This document shows positions 1 through 9,500 of a DNA stretch of 29,443 nucleotides, in pieces (the stretch's first letter is position 1; every line of letters begins with the position of its first letter). Location of the stretch: contig JNEM01013993.1 in assembly GCA_000697335.1 (NCBI GenBank), positions 1-29,443 on the forward strand. The letters run 5' to 3'. The notes under the pieces were generated by a model. That model saw only the letters and a list, made by a program, of their open reading frames with translations, searched no databases and was not told the DNA's origin. This DNA is from Conidiobolus incongruus B7586. Its lineage: Eukaryota; Entomophthoromycota; Entomophthoromycetes; Entomophthorales; Conidiobolaceae. The position numbers and the translations under genes were made by a program.

Positions 1-194
1 TATTATATTTATAATATATTTAATAAAATTAAAAATTAATAAAATAAGATATTTTATAATTAATTAAAAAGGATAACTTTAATTAATTATATAAAATAAT
101 AGTTTAAAATCATAAAAAGCTTTGTGATTTAAATTTTTAACAATCTTATAATATTATAAATTTATATAAGTCAAATATATTTTAAAAAAAATAG

Positions 195-430
195 GATTTA
201 AAGATATATATTACACTAACCTATAAAAGTAAATTATAAAATCAAAAATATTTATACTTTTACTAATAACTTAATTAATATTTAATAAAATAAACCTAAA
301 TTAAATAATTAAAATCTATTATATCTATTAATAATATATATCATTAAATAATGATATTTAACTATTAATTGGTTAAAATATAAACCTTTAAATTTTACCT
401 AGGGTAAGTTATAAATTTGTGGGTTTTTAG
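195..430 (+). repeat. Left terminal inverted repeat of the Tc1-type element
   Basis: It pairs as an inverted repeat with about 1,560-1,805. The outer part around 213-248 (CTAACCTATAAAAGT, then TTATAAAATC) matches the reverse complement of 1,752-1,788 with only two differences in about 36 bases. An inner part around 398-430 (AAGTTATAAATTTG) matches the reverse complement of about 1,570-1,597. The inner and outer blocks share an AGTTATAAA-like core spaced about 176 bases apart. Confidence 0.7.
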
Positions 431-1559
431 TGATAAAAAAAAATTAAAACTTAGTGTATTTACTTTTAGCTTTTCTAACTTTTTTAAGTTTGTAGGGTAT
501 AGAGTCAATTAATTTCTTATATTAAGAAAGGTTAATCTTATTCTATACTTCTTGAATATATTTTTAAAATTAATTTAAATTTTTTATTAAAGGGAAAACT
601 TTAATAACTTTTTTTAACTAATCTTAAAGATATTTAATTAGATTAAAGTTAGGTAATTAAAGAAGCTACTTTATAACTATTATCTTGTTATTTTTAAGCT
701 ATTTAATAATAAAAGTTATAGTATAGCAAAAAGTATTATTTTATTAGAAAATAACATCAGATTTGTTTAATTTATATTATTTAATGGTTTTTTTCAATTT
801 ATTATTTAGAATACTTTAGTATATCTCAAAATTAATTCCCTTATTAATTTTATAAACATATCTTGTATTTAAAAACAATATATATCCTTAAATAATAATT
901 AACCTACTATTATACTTTTAGGTAAAATTAACATAATGGTTATAAAGTAGTTTTATATCTTTTCTAAAGTATCTAGCTTTTTTATTAAATCTACTAAAGT
1001 ATATTTTTGTTTTATTATACTAAATAACTTTATTTTAATTAGTTTTAGTTTAATATTAATAATAACATTTAAACTCTTACCTAATTTTACAATGGGATTT
1101 TTTTAGTTGGGGGTATTTTTTTTTAAGGTGTAAGTGATATCTATGTTAATGTAAAATATATATAATAGTATTAATATTAATTAATATTCTTATATAGTTT
1201 TATAATTCTTGTTATATTTTTATAATAATATTACACTTACTTATATTAACTAATTTATAAATATACTTCTTATCATATTTATTTATAATTTTAATACACT
1301 TAAGTTTAAATTTAAATGTTTTTTTATTGTTATTCTTAATAACTTTAAGTATAGTAAACTAACTAACACTAGTAATTCTAGCAATATCATAAGTTGATTT
1401 ACTTTCTTTATAAAGTTAATTAATACACAAGTAGATTTTTTTAAAGAGGGATTTAAGTATAATAATATTAATAGAAAAAATTTAATATATTTGTAAAATA
1501 TTATATAAAATAATAACAAAGAGAGAAAAAAGATATGATTATATATTATTAAATATATC

Positions 1560-1805
1560 CTTTTATCTTAAAAACTTATAAATTTATAACTCATTTTAAT
1601 TAAATATTAAGGGTTAATATTTTTGCTAATAGTTTACTAAATATATTTAAACATATTTATTTATTATTAAATAATATACCATAATTATATATTATAGTTT
1701 CAAGTAATCTACTAAATATAATTATTTTAGTTATTAATTAAAATATATATATTTTTGATTTTATAACTCACTTTTATAGGTTAGTATATGATAATTTATT
1801 TATAC
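1560..1805 (-). repeat. Right terminal inverted repeat of the Tc1-type element
   Basis: This is the partner of the left repeat. Read on the minus strand, it carries the outer core AGTGAGTTATAAAATC (about 1,759-1,774) and the inner core ATGAGTTATAAATTTA (about 1,580-1,595), about 180 bases apart. Two spaced transposase-binding-like cores per end is the IR/DR arrangement known for some Tc1 elements such as Sleeping Beauty. Calling these cores binding sites is inference. Confidence 0.65.
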
Positions 1806-1810
1806 CAGTT

Positions 1811-3059
1811 AAAAACAAAGGATATATATACTATCTTAAATATTTATTTTTAATTCTTAAATAAATCTAGAAGACTAGTACTCTTAAGTTTAATTTGTTA
1901 ACTAATATAACTATATATATTTTTCAAAAACTTTCTGAATGTTTAACCCCTTATATCTTATCTTATCTTATTTATCTTAATAATATTATCTTTATTATCT
2001 TAAATAAAAAATATTTTATTTAAAGTAATATCTTTTAGTATATTAAAATATTTATAATAAAATCTAAAAATTATAATAATAAATATAATAGTAGATAAAA
2101 CCCTTATTATTAATTAAAGATTTTGTTATATTAATAGTTAAGATATATAAATTAAAAATAACAACTAATTAATTATTAATGCCTTATTACTTTATACTAA
2201 TATAGAATTAAATCAAATATAGATTATTACTTTGTAATTTCAATAATAGGAATTTTTTATAATTGAAAAAAAATAAATATTTTAATATATTAACATATCT
2301 TGGGAAAGCTGTGTCTAGAATAGTATAAGCAAAAAAGAAAAATCTAGGGAATTTTAAGTAAAGGTTAAGAAGATAGGAGGTTTATTAGTTTGAGTTAAAT
2401 AGCTAAGAAAACCCAGATCAAACTCTTTCTATATAGAATAGCTTTGTTTCTGGGTTCTATATATAGTATATAGAGTAATAGGTTTTTAAAGTTTTCTAGA
2501 GGGTTGTATCATTAGTTGATTAAAGGAAAAGGTTAAAGTGGTTGGTTATGTGAAAAGAGGAATAATACTTATATTCATTTAAAATAAATATATTATATAG
2601 GAAAAGAGTCACCTAACTTATGATAATATAAAAAATAAAAATAAAAATATAATATAAAATTAATAATTTCATTTATTTTTAATAATTTTTTGTTATATTT
2701 TTAACAAAGATTTAATATCTAAAAAATAATTTTTTTTATTAAAAACTAAAATTTAATATTTTATAAACTAATTAAATATTTTATAGAAATTTTTTTTTAT
2801 TATTAAGAGACTAGTTCTTTAAATTCTTATATACACTTTCATATAATCCAATTAACTATAAATTATATGATTAATTTATACTTATATAATTAAATTAATT
2901 GTATAAATAGTATTAAATTATCTAATAAACTAGGTTCTTCTTTTTCTTCTCAATTCTTACTATTTTTTACTTTTACATTATTTCTAAGATTGAGACTATA
3001 TTCTATCAATATTGTAGGATATTAGCACTACCTAATATAAATCCTAATATTTCAGTGAC
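1811..3059. other. AT-rich stretch without a recognised gene
   Basis: I find no supportable gene. Most is TA-rich and CpG-free. The part at about 2,280-2,560 is richer in G and purines and contains a stem: AACCCAGA near 2,410-2,417 against TCTGGGTT near 2,449-2,456. Inside the loop is the 12-base palindrome TTCTATATAGAA (2,427-2,438). At about 2,900-3,020 a TATAAATAG box is followed by a C/T-rich run. This resembles the promoter and leader part of an old LTR, but no ends can be defined. Confidence 0.5.
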
Positions 3060-4110
3060 TCATCCTAGTTTGAAGTTTAATTAAACTTTGTTTACACTTG
3101 CACACTACAACCACATTATATTACCACATTCTACACACACTACTTTTATATTAAGTTTTTCTCTACACTATATTAGTTTAACTACTACTACACTTACACT
3201 AATAAGCTGGTTTTTTAATTACCTAAAGCAATTATAATTACATAAGTTATAATCTAAAGAATATACTAGATATGGTAGTTTTTTCCAGTTATTTTTAATT
3301 AAAAAGTTTTTTACAATTTTAAATTCATGTATTTTATAATTATTATACAAAATAATAGGTTTTCTTAAATTATATTGAGAATACTAACTAGAAATAGTTT
3401 TATTTAAAAAAAATATAAAGTTTACTATTAATTAATTTTTTTTTAAAAACTAAACAAAAATAACATATATTATTATAATTTATTACAACAGTTAACATTC
3501 ACTTATTAATAAAGTGTTTATTTAAGTAAATTTATAGAAAAGATTAATTTAGCTTAATTTAACACCTTGATTTATGTTTTAATTAGGGATTATATAAAAA
3601 AATCTAAGATTCATTAATTATAATAATTTATTATAAAAGTTTTAGCTTTTAATTATACCTTAGTAAGTTTTGATTAATAATAACTACTCTAGTTTTTTTT
3701 AAGTTTTAGTTAAATTATAAAGTATTTATTTTATATTTTTATTAATCAATTTTAATTTAAACTTTAATATATATAAAATACATATGTAACTAATATTAAA
3801 ATATTTTGATAACTCTTTAACTAAAATAAAAAAATATTTTTCAATATAATTTTTCATTTTATTAATAATTAGAAAAGTAATAGTTAAAATTAATCTTTTA
3901 GATTTTGGTAAGTTTTAGGTAGTTTCTTTTTTAGCTTTAAAATAATTTACCTAATGATAAATTGTTGATTTAAATAATACTTCATTACTAAAAGCTGTTT
4001 GTAAATTTTAAATGATTTTAGAGGGTTTATGGTCAAATTTTACTAATACTAAAATAAAAAACTTTTGATAGTTACTATTTGGTTTAAGAATAATTAAATT
4101 AAATAACTAA
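3060..4110 (-). mobile_element. Dead mariner-type (DD34D) transposase
   Basis: This is a remnant of a mariner-family DNA transposon. Read on the minus strand from high to low coordinates, a helix-turn-helix region at about 3,860-3,680 includes VKELSKYFNISY and YNLTKT. The first catalytic block at about 3,612 reads NLRFFYIIPN, where mariner has D-E-S-W-F. The second at about 3,345 reads LYNNYKIH, where mariner has H-D-N-A-R-x-H. The third at about 3,250 reads YSLDYNLCNY, where mariner has Y-S-P-D-L-x-P-x-D-Y. Counting gives 34 residues between the second and third positions, i.e. DD34D. The C-terminal part fades out near 3,080. Multiple stops and altered catalytic residues make it non-functional. 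Terminal repeats were not located, so ends are approximate. Confidence 0.8.
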
Positions 4111-4919
4111 TTTAACAAATTAATTTTTTAATCAAAAAAAAATTATTATATATATATATAATTCAAAACTATTTATTTTCCTATTAGTTTTATATATATT
4201 TTTTTATTTGAAATTAAAAATATATTTGAAAAATCAGAAATTAAAAAATTTCCCATTTTTTCAATTCCATGGTAATATTAAGAAGTGGATTAAAATATTT
4301 AGCATATTATTTTGATATAAATTATCAAACAATCTAATCTTGATCTAATATTACCAATATTAAATTATAATTTAATATTATAGTAAATTTTTCAATTAAA
4401 CAAATTATTAAATTATTGTTTTTAAATTTTTTTTGTCAAAAAATTAATTTGTTTGATATAATTTTTATAATATTCAGAGCAATAAGATACCAAAATAATA
4501 ATAAGTAAAGTTTGATATTATTAAGCAATTGTAATGTGTATATTAGATATTAGTCACCAAATTGATGATAATGTCAATTTTCAATAACATGTAATTTGGA
4601 TCAAAATATCCTTACATTCATTAAAAAAAATAAAATTCTTTGATTAAAAATACTGAGTTCAGAAGTAAAAATAAATTATGATAAGATCAATTGATGTTGA
4701 ACTTGGTTGATGTTTATTCAATTGAATATATAATCAGAGAATTATTGGAGTTTGTTTTTGAATCAATTGAGGCTAAAATCTATTGATTATATATAATCAC
4801 AGATATTATGAATACCAATATTAATTAAAATTTTGGATTCAAACTGTAATAATTTTTTCAATCTCTATTAAATTGATTCAAAATTCAACTTAATGAATAA
4901 TAATAAATTGTATATATTT
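4111..4919. other. AT-rich intergenic stretch, nothing recognised
   Basis: No gene, RNA or repeat can be supported. It is still CpG-free, like the transposon block to its left, but less TA-dominated. It includes a short AT run at about 4,148-4,162. Confidence 0.5.
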
Positions 4920-5240
4920 GATGCCACCGTGATGATCAATTTTTCCAGCGGCGGTAACAGTATAACCATATCTGTGAAAGTTGGCGATATGATAAACGCA
5001 CGTTAGACATCTACACGTATACAAGGATCTGGGTCTGATTGGGAGTAGAGTGAAGTTACAGCTTTCAATACTAATGTAGTTCATCAGCAAAGTAGTCAAG
5101 CGAATCCGAATGGAAATTCAGCAGATTCCTTCCTTGCACCGGCTCAGGGATCTGCTTAGATTACAATTTCCAATATTTAGTTGCAAGCAGCTGAGATCTG
5201 ATAAAAATTTTTCCTTTGTGATAAAGTGTGGTCAGTAACA
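4920..5240. other. Unidentified GC-richer island
   Basis: CpG dinucleotides reappear abruptly at 4,928 and base composition becomes near-balanced until about 5,240. No frame gives a recognisable protein. On the minus strand about 34 codons end at 4,890 (including YGYTVTAAGKID) with host-like codon use. On the plus strand a frame from about 4,990 to 5,235 is open apart from one stop. A 7-bp stem, AGCAGAT / ATCTGCT, lies near 5,118-5,159. It could be an exon of an unrecognised gene, a gene relic, a structured RNA, or part of a repeat. I cannot choose between these. Confidence 0.4.
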
Positions 5241-5373
5241 ACAAAGTGACTTAAACAATAAAATTCAAATCTATATTTTAAACTATTCAATAAAAATTAT
5301 AGTAGTTCTAACAATATTGAAATTTGAAATAATTTTTTTACTGTCCAATTCTAGAAAATATAAATTTTAAAAT

Positions 5374-5395
5374 TAATAATAATAATAATAATAAT
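5374..5395. repeat. AAT microsatellite, left flank
   Basis: This is a run of TAA/AAT units directly against the left end of the LTR-like island. The same microsatellite continues on the other side from 5,728, so the island appears to sit inside it. Confidence 0.85.
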
Positions 5396-5728
5396 GACAC
5401 TGGCTGGGAAGTCAAGTGTCCAATAACTTTTAAGTAAATAGTCGTCTTCCGGGACGGCACCTGTTTGGTGATATAAAAGGGGTAATTTATTGTTTAACCT
5501 GGATTATTGAGCTGTACCATAGGACAAGAACCGACGTGATAACTTGGTTGTAGTCAGCATATTTATAGTTTGCTTGACGTGTCTTCCCAGCGTACGAACT
5601 GTACGTCGGATGGAACAATTGATTGCATTGCTCGGGTGTATTTTGTGGTCACGTTGCAGGTGGATCTCTGACGGGGTTCTTGAATGAATTGAATTGTTAA
5701 GGACGAACGGGTCCTCCAGCCCGTGACA
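5395..5728 (-). mobile_element. Probable solo LTR, possibly Ty3/Gypsy-type
   Basis: This is a 334-base CpG-rich island in AT-rich DNA. It starts with TG and ends with CA, and its ends are imperfect inverted repeats (TGACACTGGCTGG against TGTCACGGGCTGG). Read on the minus strand it has LTR order: a start TGTCACGGGC, a TATA box (CTATAAATA, about 5,559-5,568), an AATAAA polyadenylation signal (about 5,486-5,491) and the end GTGTCA. The flanks are AAT microsatellite, with a possible 4-base ATAA duplication that the repeat makes uninformative. No primer-binding site or polypurine tract adjoins it, so it is solo. It looks whole, and its many CpGs suggest it is younger than the transposons at 190-4,110. 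The family assignment rests only on the terminal sequence style. A structured RNA is the alternative, since 5,404-5,416 can pair with 5,573-5,590. Confidence 0.55.
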
Positions 5729-5764
5729 ATAATAATAATAATAGTAATAGTAATAATAGCAATA
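5728..5764. repeat. AAT/AGT microsatellite, right flank
   Basis: AAT units interspersed with AGT and AGC directly follow the CA end of the LTR-like island. Together with the run at 5,374-5,395 it brackets the island. Confidence 0.85.
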
Positions 5765-6531
5765 ATCCATTATATCAGATAATAAATGAATTCCATAATA
5801 TGTACAAAATCACAAATAAATTATTTTTGTCAACCTTTTATTTATTCTAAACTATATTAATATACCAATATCAATATGCCATCCATTTGACTGTATGAAC
5901 AATTGAAAATTTTTCAATCAAAAATTAGAGAATTTTAATTTGCATAACTCAATATAATAGTAATATCATTATTAAGCAATAAAGCCAATTGCTAAAGTTG
6001 GATATTAAATAATTCTACAAATATATTGCAATTTTTCCCCTTTAATATTCAAAATCATTAGGATAAAATATAATAATTTTTTTCATTATCAATAATTATA
6101 TTTTAAATATTTTAATATTTTCATTTTGAGTAAATTATGGAGGATATTATAATGGAAATAATTTATATTGAGAAAAAATTTGAAAAAATTTTCTAGATCA
6201 GAGATTTTTGATTGGTTAATCCTAATTACATAATCTGAGATGTTATTATGGGATATAAATTTAAATATAATTGGTTAATTTTTATTACTTGGAACTAAAT
6301 ATGGATATGAATCCGTAAGTTTAAAATTGAAATGCTTAACCAGAGTTGAAATTTTATCTTTGTCCCACAAATAAATTGAATCTAAATTATATATTAAATT
6401 CCATCAATACCTTGAAATTATTGATTGAATATTCAAATTAAATTCTATTTATTAAAATAAATAAAATTGTAACAATAGAAAATTATTCATTTTAAATATA
6501 ATATTCCTTGACATAAAAATATTAAATAAAT
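5765..6531. other. Upstream region of URB2
   Basis: This is AT-rich DNA with no gene recognised. It should contain the URB2 promoter. I see no clear TATA box within 100 bases of the start codon, only A-rich runs, as is usual for constitutive fungal genes. Confidence 0.45.
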
Positions 6532-9500
6532 ATGTCTCAAGACCAAAATACTCCTAATATATTGTCGGGGAGTGCTTTGACTCAATACCTCAAAAAAGGC
6601 CCTGACTGTCTTACAACTTTACAATCCTATATCCAAACTTTGAAAACGTGTTGGGAAAATCCCGATCGTACTAATATTCACCAAGCTTCCATGACGGTAT
6701 TAGATATATTCCTCAACAATCTTTTGCAGACGTGCACGAAGGGCGACGTAGACGTCTGGTCCATCGAAGGAGAGAGTGTGGTGTGGTGTATTCACTCGGA
6801 ATTCTGGGATACATTACTATATTTGCTGAATTGGTCTGATTTGCAAAGTCAAGAGAATTTTGGGAAAGCAATTGGTCCCAATGGCGAGATCGAGCTCGAG
6901 ACTTTAAAGTTGAATTTGAATAAGCATCACCTCATGCTGCCAATCCTTGCAGCCATTAAGTATATCCATCACCAATTGGGGCAAGGGATCCAGAATTGGG
7001 AGAGTGTTAAGGGATTGGCGCAGTATGTTGATTTCGTAATGAAAGCTTATTTCAAGTGGATGGATTGGAATAATATGGGATTACCGAAAACTTCGCCATT
7101 CTACAGTTTGTCTAAACAACCTCATATTGATTTGGTATTGTATCAAATTAGAAATTTGTCTTTGGGTTTGAAATATGCCGACAAGCTGTCCGATACTGAC
7201 TTATTCATAATTATCTCCCTAGCGGATTCTGGTTTCCAATTGCTGACGAAGATGGTAAAATGGGAAGAGCATTACAAATCCATATTCACACAAATCGTAG
7301 CTAATTTACTCAATCCAATCCTTGAACTCTATTACCATCTCAATACCTCCAAGCAGAAATCCATTCAGGAGTTTATTGTCAGTATGAAGTTCTACTTGCA
7401 GCAAGTGTTCTTCCCACCTGACCAGTTGAACGGGTATCGCCATGCTATCGAGAGGGAGAGTGATCACTCCGAGTTGAGTTATCACGAAACTCTGTTTGAA
7501 ACCATCAGCTCCAACATTGCCAAAGATGTCTCAGATTCCAACGATGACCAAATTTTGAGATTTGGATCGATTCAGTCACTCCCAATGTGGCTGGAATTGT
7601 TCTGTAGGGATCCTATCTCGGAAAAGGAGCACATTCACGCACTTAAGGTACCTTTGGCTTTCAAATTAATCAAGATGGTGGATCCATTCCTAGATCTGGA
7701 CACTTTGTTAAAAGAATACAAAGTTAGGGAAGATCAGCCCAAAAAGAAATCCAAAAAGTCTACCACTAACGCAGACAGTTTGTCATACCGATTGGAGTGC
7801 GTTAAGCGATGCATTGAAGCTAGTTCAGGGATCGTGGAGTTGATACAAAGTTATAATTTGTTTGCGAATACCCTAGGCGTTCCTCAACTTGTTGATCGTG
7901 ACGAATTAATGACGAAGTTCATTGGGTTGATTAAGAATATTCAAATGACTTGCAGTTCGCCATACTCTAAGTTCAGTTTGCCAGATTCTGATCTATTGTC
8001 CAAAATGTGCTTGGACGCTTGTTTGGTGTGTTATGCTAAATTGATTGATTTGAATCCCATGCTGTTGCAGAGCGATTTGAAATCTTTGTGGGATCTTTCG
8101 TTAGTGTCATCACCTTCAAAAGTGAATGGATCGCTACAGTTAGGTCTTTCACTAATTAACAATTACGCTCGCGTCAGGAAGTTAGACGAATGTATCTTAT
8201 CCCTTGTAGAATCTCTCAAAACCCGTTCCAAAGCTTCCAATATGATGAACGTTTTGTTAATTTTCAATACTGAATTCATCGACAGATTGTTTAATATACT
8301 CAATCAACATATCACAATTCACCAACTCGACAGTATTTTAAAACCCATTACCCTCGAATTGGCAGCTAGACTAAAGGATGAAAAAGCATCTGAAAGTGAT
8401 GCACTGCCCCATCAGTTTCATATTGTATCGCAATTGACGCAGCTATGGACAACGATTACCATGTCATTCGACAGATTCCAAACCATGGAACATATTTCCC
8501 ACCACTTTAACCAGTTCATCGATTCTATCTTCGTGCCAAAATTCCTTTGGGATAGTGACAACCTTAAGACGGAAACTTATTGCAACAGCAAAATTCACAA
8601 CACATTGAAGAAATTGACATCGTCTAGAAACTCCAACAATACCAATGTTCAATTTTTTTGCCAATTGCAATTGATCTCTGCCAGTTTGACTATTTGTCCC
8701 GAACCCTTAGCCAAATTCGTATCGATACCACATCTATTCAATTTGCTTGAAGTTATGACATTGTACATTAATCTCAACACTGTTGCAATCGATACTATTT
8801 TAGCATACAAAGTGTTGATCCAATATTGCGACCTGTTACAATCACAATACTCCTTTAATCTCAAGCAGCAAGATCCCTTCATCTTTATAATCACATCTTT
8901 CATCGTCAAGCAACTGTCTCATCATTTCAAGGACTACAAACACCAAAACGGTACGAACGGCCCATTCCTTATCGATACGATCTCTGAGTCCAACTTCCCA
9001 GATGCAGTGTGGCATCAGGTGACGAACAAAGCTAGTTGGACCACCATCTATCAAGGACTCATGATCTCCAATAACTCTGACGAATTTTCAACTCTGATTG
9101 ATCAATTAGCTAAATCCATTTTATACAGACAATTATCCAATATTGACTCCAACTCCAGCACATCAGACGCATTCTCAGATTACCAGTTGGAAGGAGATCG
9201 TTTAGCCGACTTCTGGCTCCAAAATTGGATGAATATTGCGTTGGAGGCATTGTTACAGTATAGAAAGGATTTAATTTACGACATCATCCAATTGAAATCC
9301 CCATTAAAGTACAAATCTCTAAAATGGTTCCAATTAGATGGTTTAGATTTAGCCAACACCAAAGACTTTGAAAAACATCTCAAGAGTGTCCAATTATCAC
9401 CTGAGATTTTCTCAGACCAAATCCAATTCCTGAAATTGATACTTACCAACTTACGGAAAATATCACCTAAATTAATTAAGGACACTTTCAAACCCCAATT

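Larger units (their letters stand above)
190..1810 (-). mobile_element. Dead Tc1-type (DD34E) transposon with long IR/DR-style inverted repeats
   Basis: This is a Tc1/mariner superfamily cut-and-paste element of about 1.6 kb. The transposase relic reads on the minus strand from about 1,440 to about 480. At about 1,440-1,330 a helix-turn-helix reads STYDIARITSVS followed by IINKYDKKYIYKLV, matching the family's DNA-binding region. At about 1,015 comes the block around the first catalytic Asp (frame reading NKTKI, family S-D-E-T-K-I). At about 739 is the second Asp block, reading NNT where the family has D-N-T. At about 635 is the third acidic position (reading LIKYL, family L-I-E-x-L). Counting residues gives 34 between the second and third, i.e. 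DD34E. Many stops interrupt the frame and both of the last two acidic residues are altered, so it is not functional. Outer ends are approximate to about 15 bases. Confidence 0.85.
1..4927. other. CpG-free, TA-rich decayed repeat block
   Basis: By eye there is no CG dinucleotide anywhere in this stretch. The first one is at about 4,928. AT-rich intergenic DNA elsewhere in the window does contain CG (for example roughly ten between 14,700 and 18,080). The block holds at least two dead DNA transposons, and their reading frames show stop codons where family members have Gln or Trp codons. This is the footprint of C-to-T decay on both strands. Bases 1-190 are plain AT-rich DNA with no gene. Confidence 0.75.

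Noticed and set aside
1283-1519. 78-codon hydrophobic minus-strand frame
   Set aside because: It is an out-of-frame shadow of the Tc1 transposase relic. The helix-turn-helix reads in a different frame of the same strand.
2820-3060. Possible old LTR promoter and leader (TATAAATAG followed by a C/T-rich run)
   Set aside because: No TG...CA ends, target duplication or internal region could be identified, and the sequence is too decayed to separate from chance.
4928-5050. Box C/D snoRNA or U3-like RNA
   Set aside because: TGATGA and CTGA occur, but spacing, terminal stem and U3-specific boxes are missing.
5395-5605. RNase P or RNase MRP RNA
   Set aside because: GGGAAGTCAAGTG loosely recalls the first conserved region of RNase P RNA, but no matching distal conserved region was found. 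The TG...CA ends with TATA and AATAAA favour an LTR.
5504-5770. Open frame of 88 codons on the minus strand
   Set aside because: It begins in the AAT microsatellite and crosses the LTR-like island with no recognisable protein family. It is explained by the GC-richer composition of the island.
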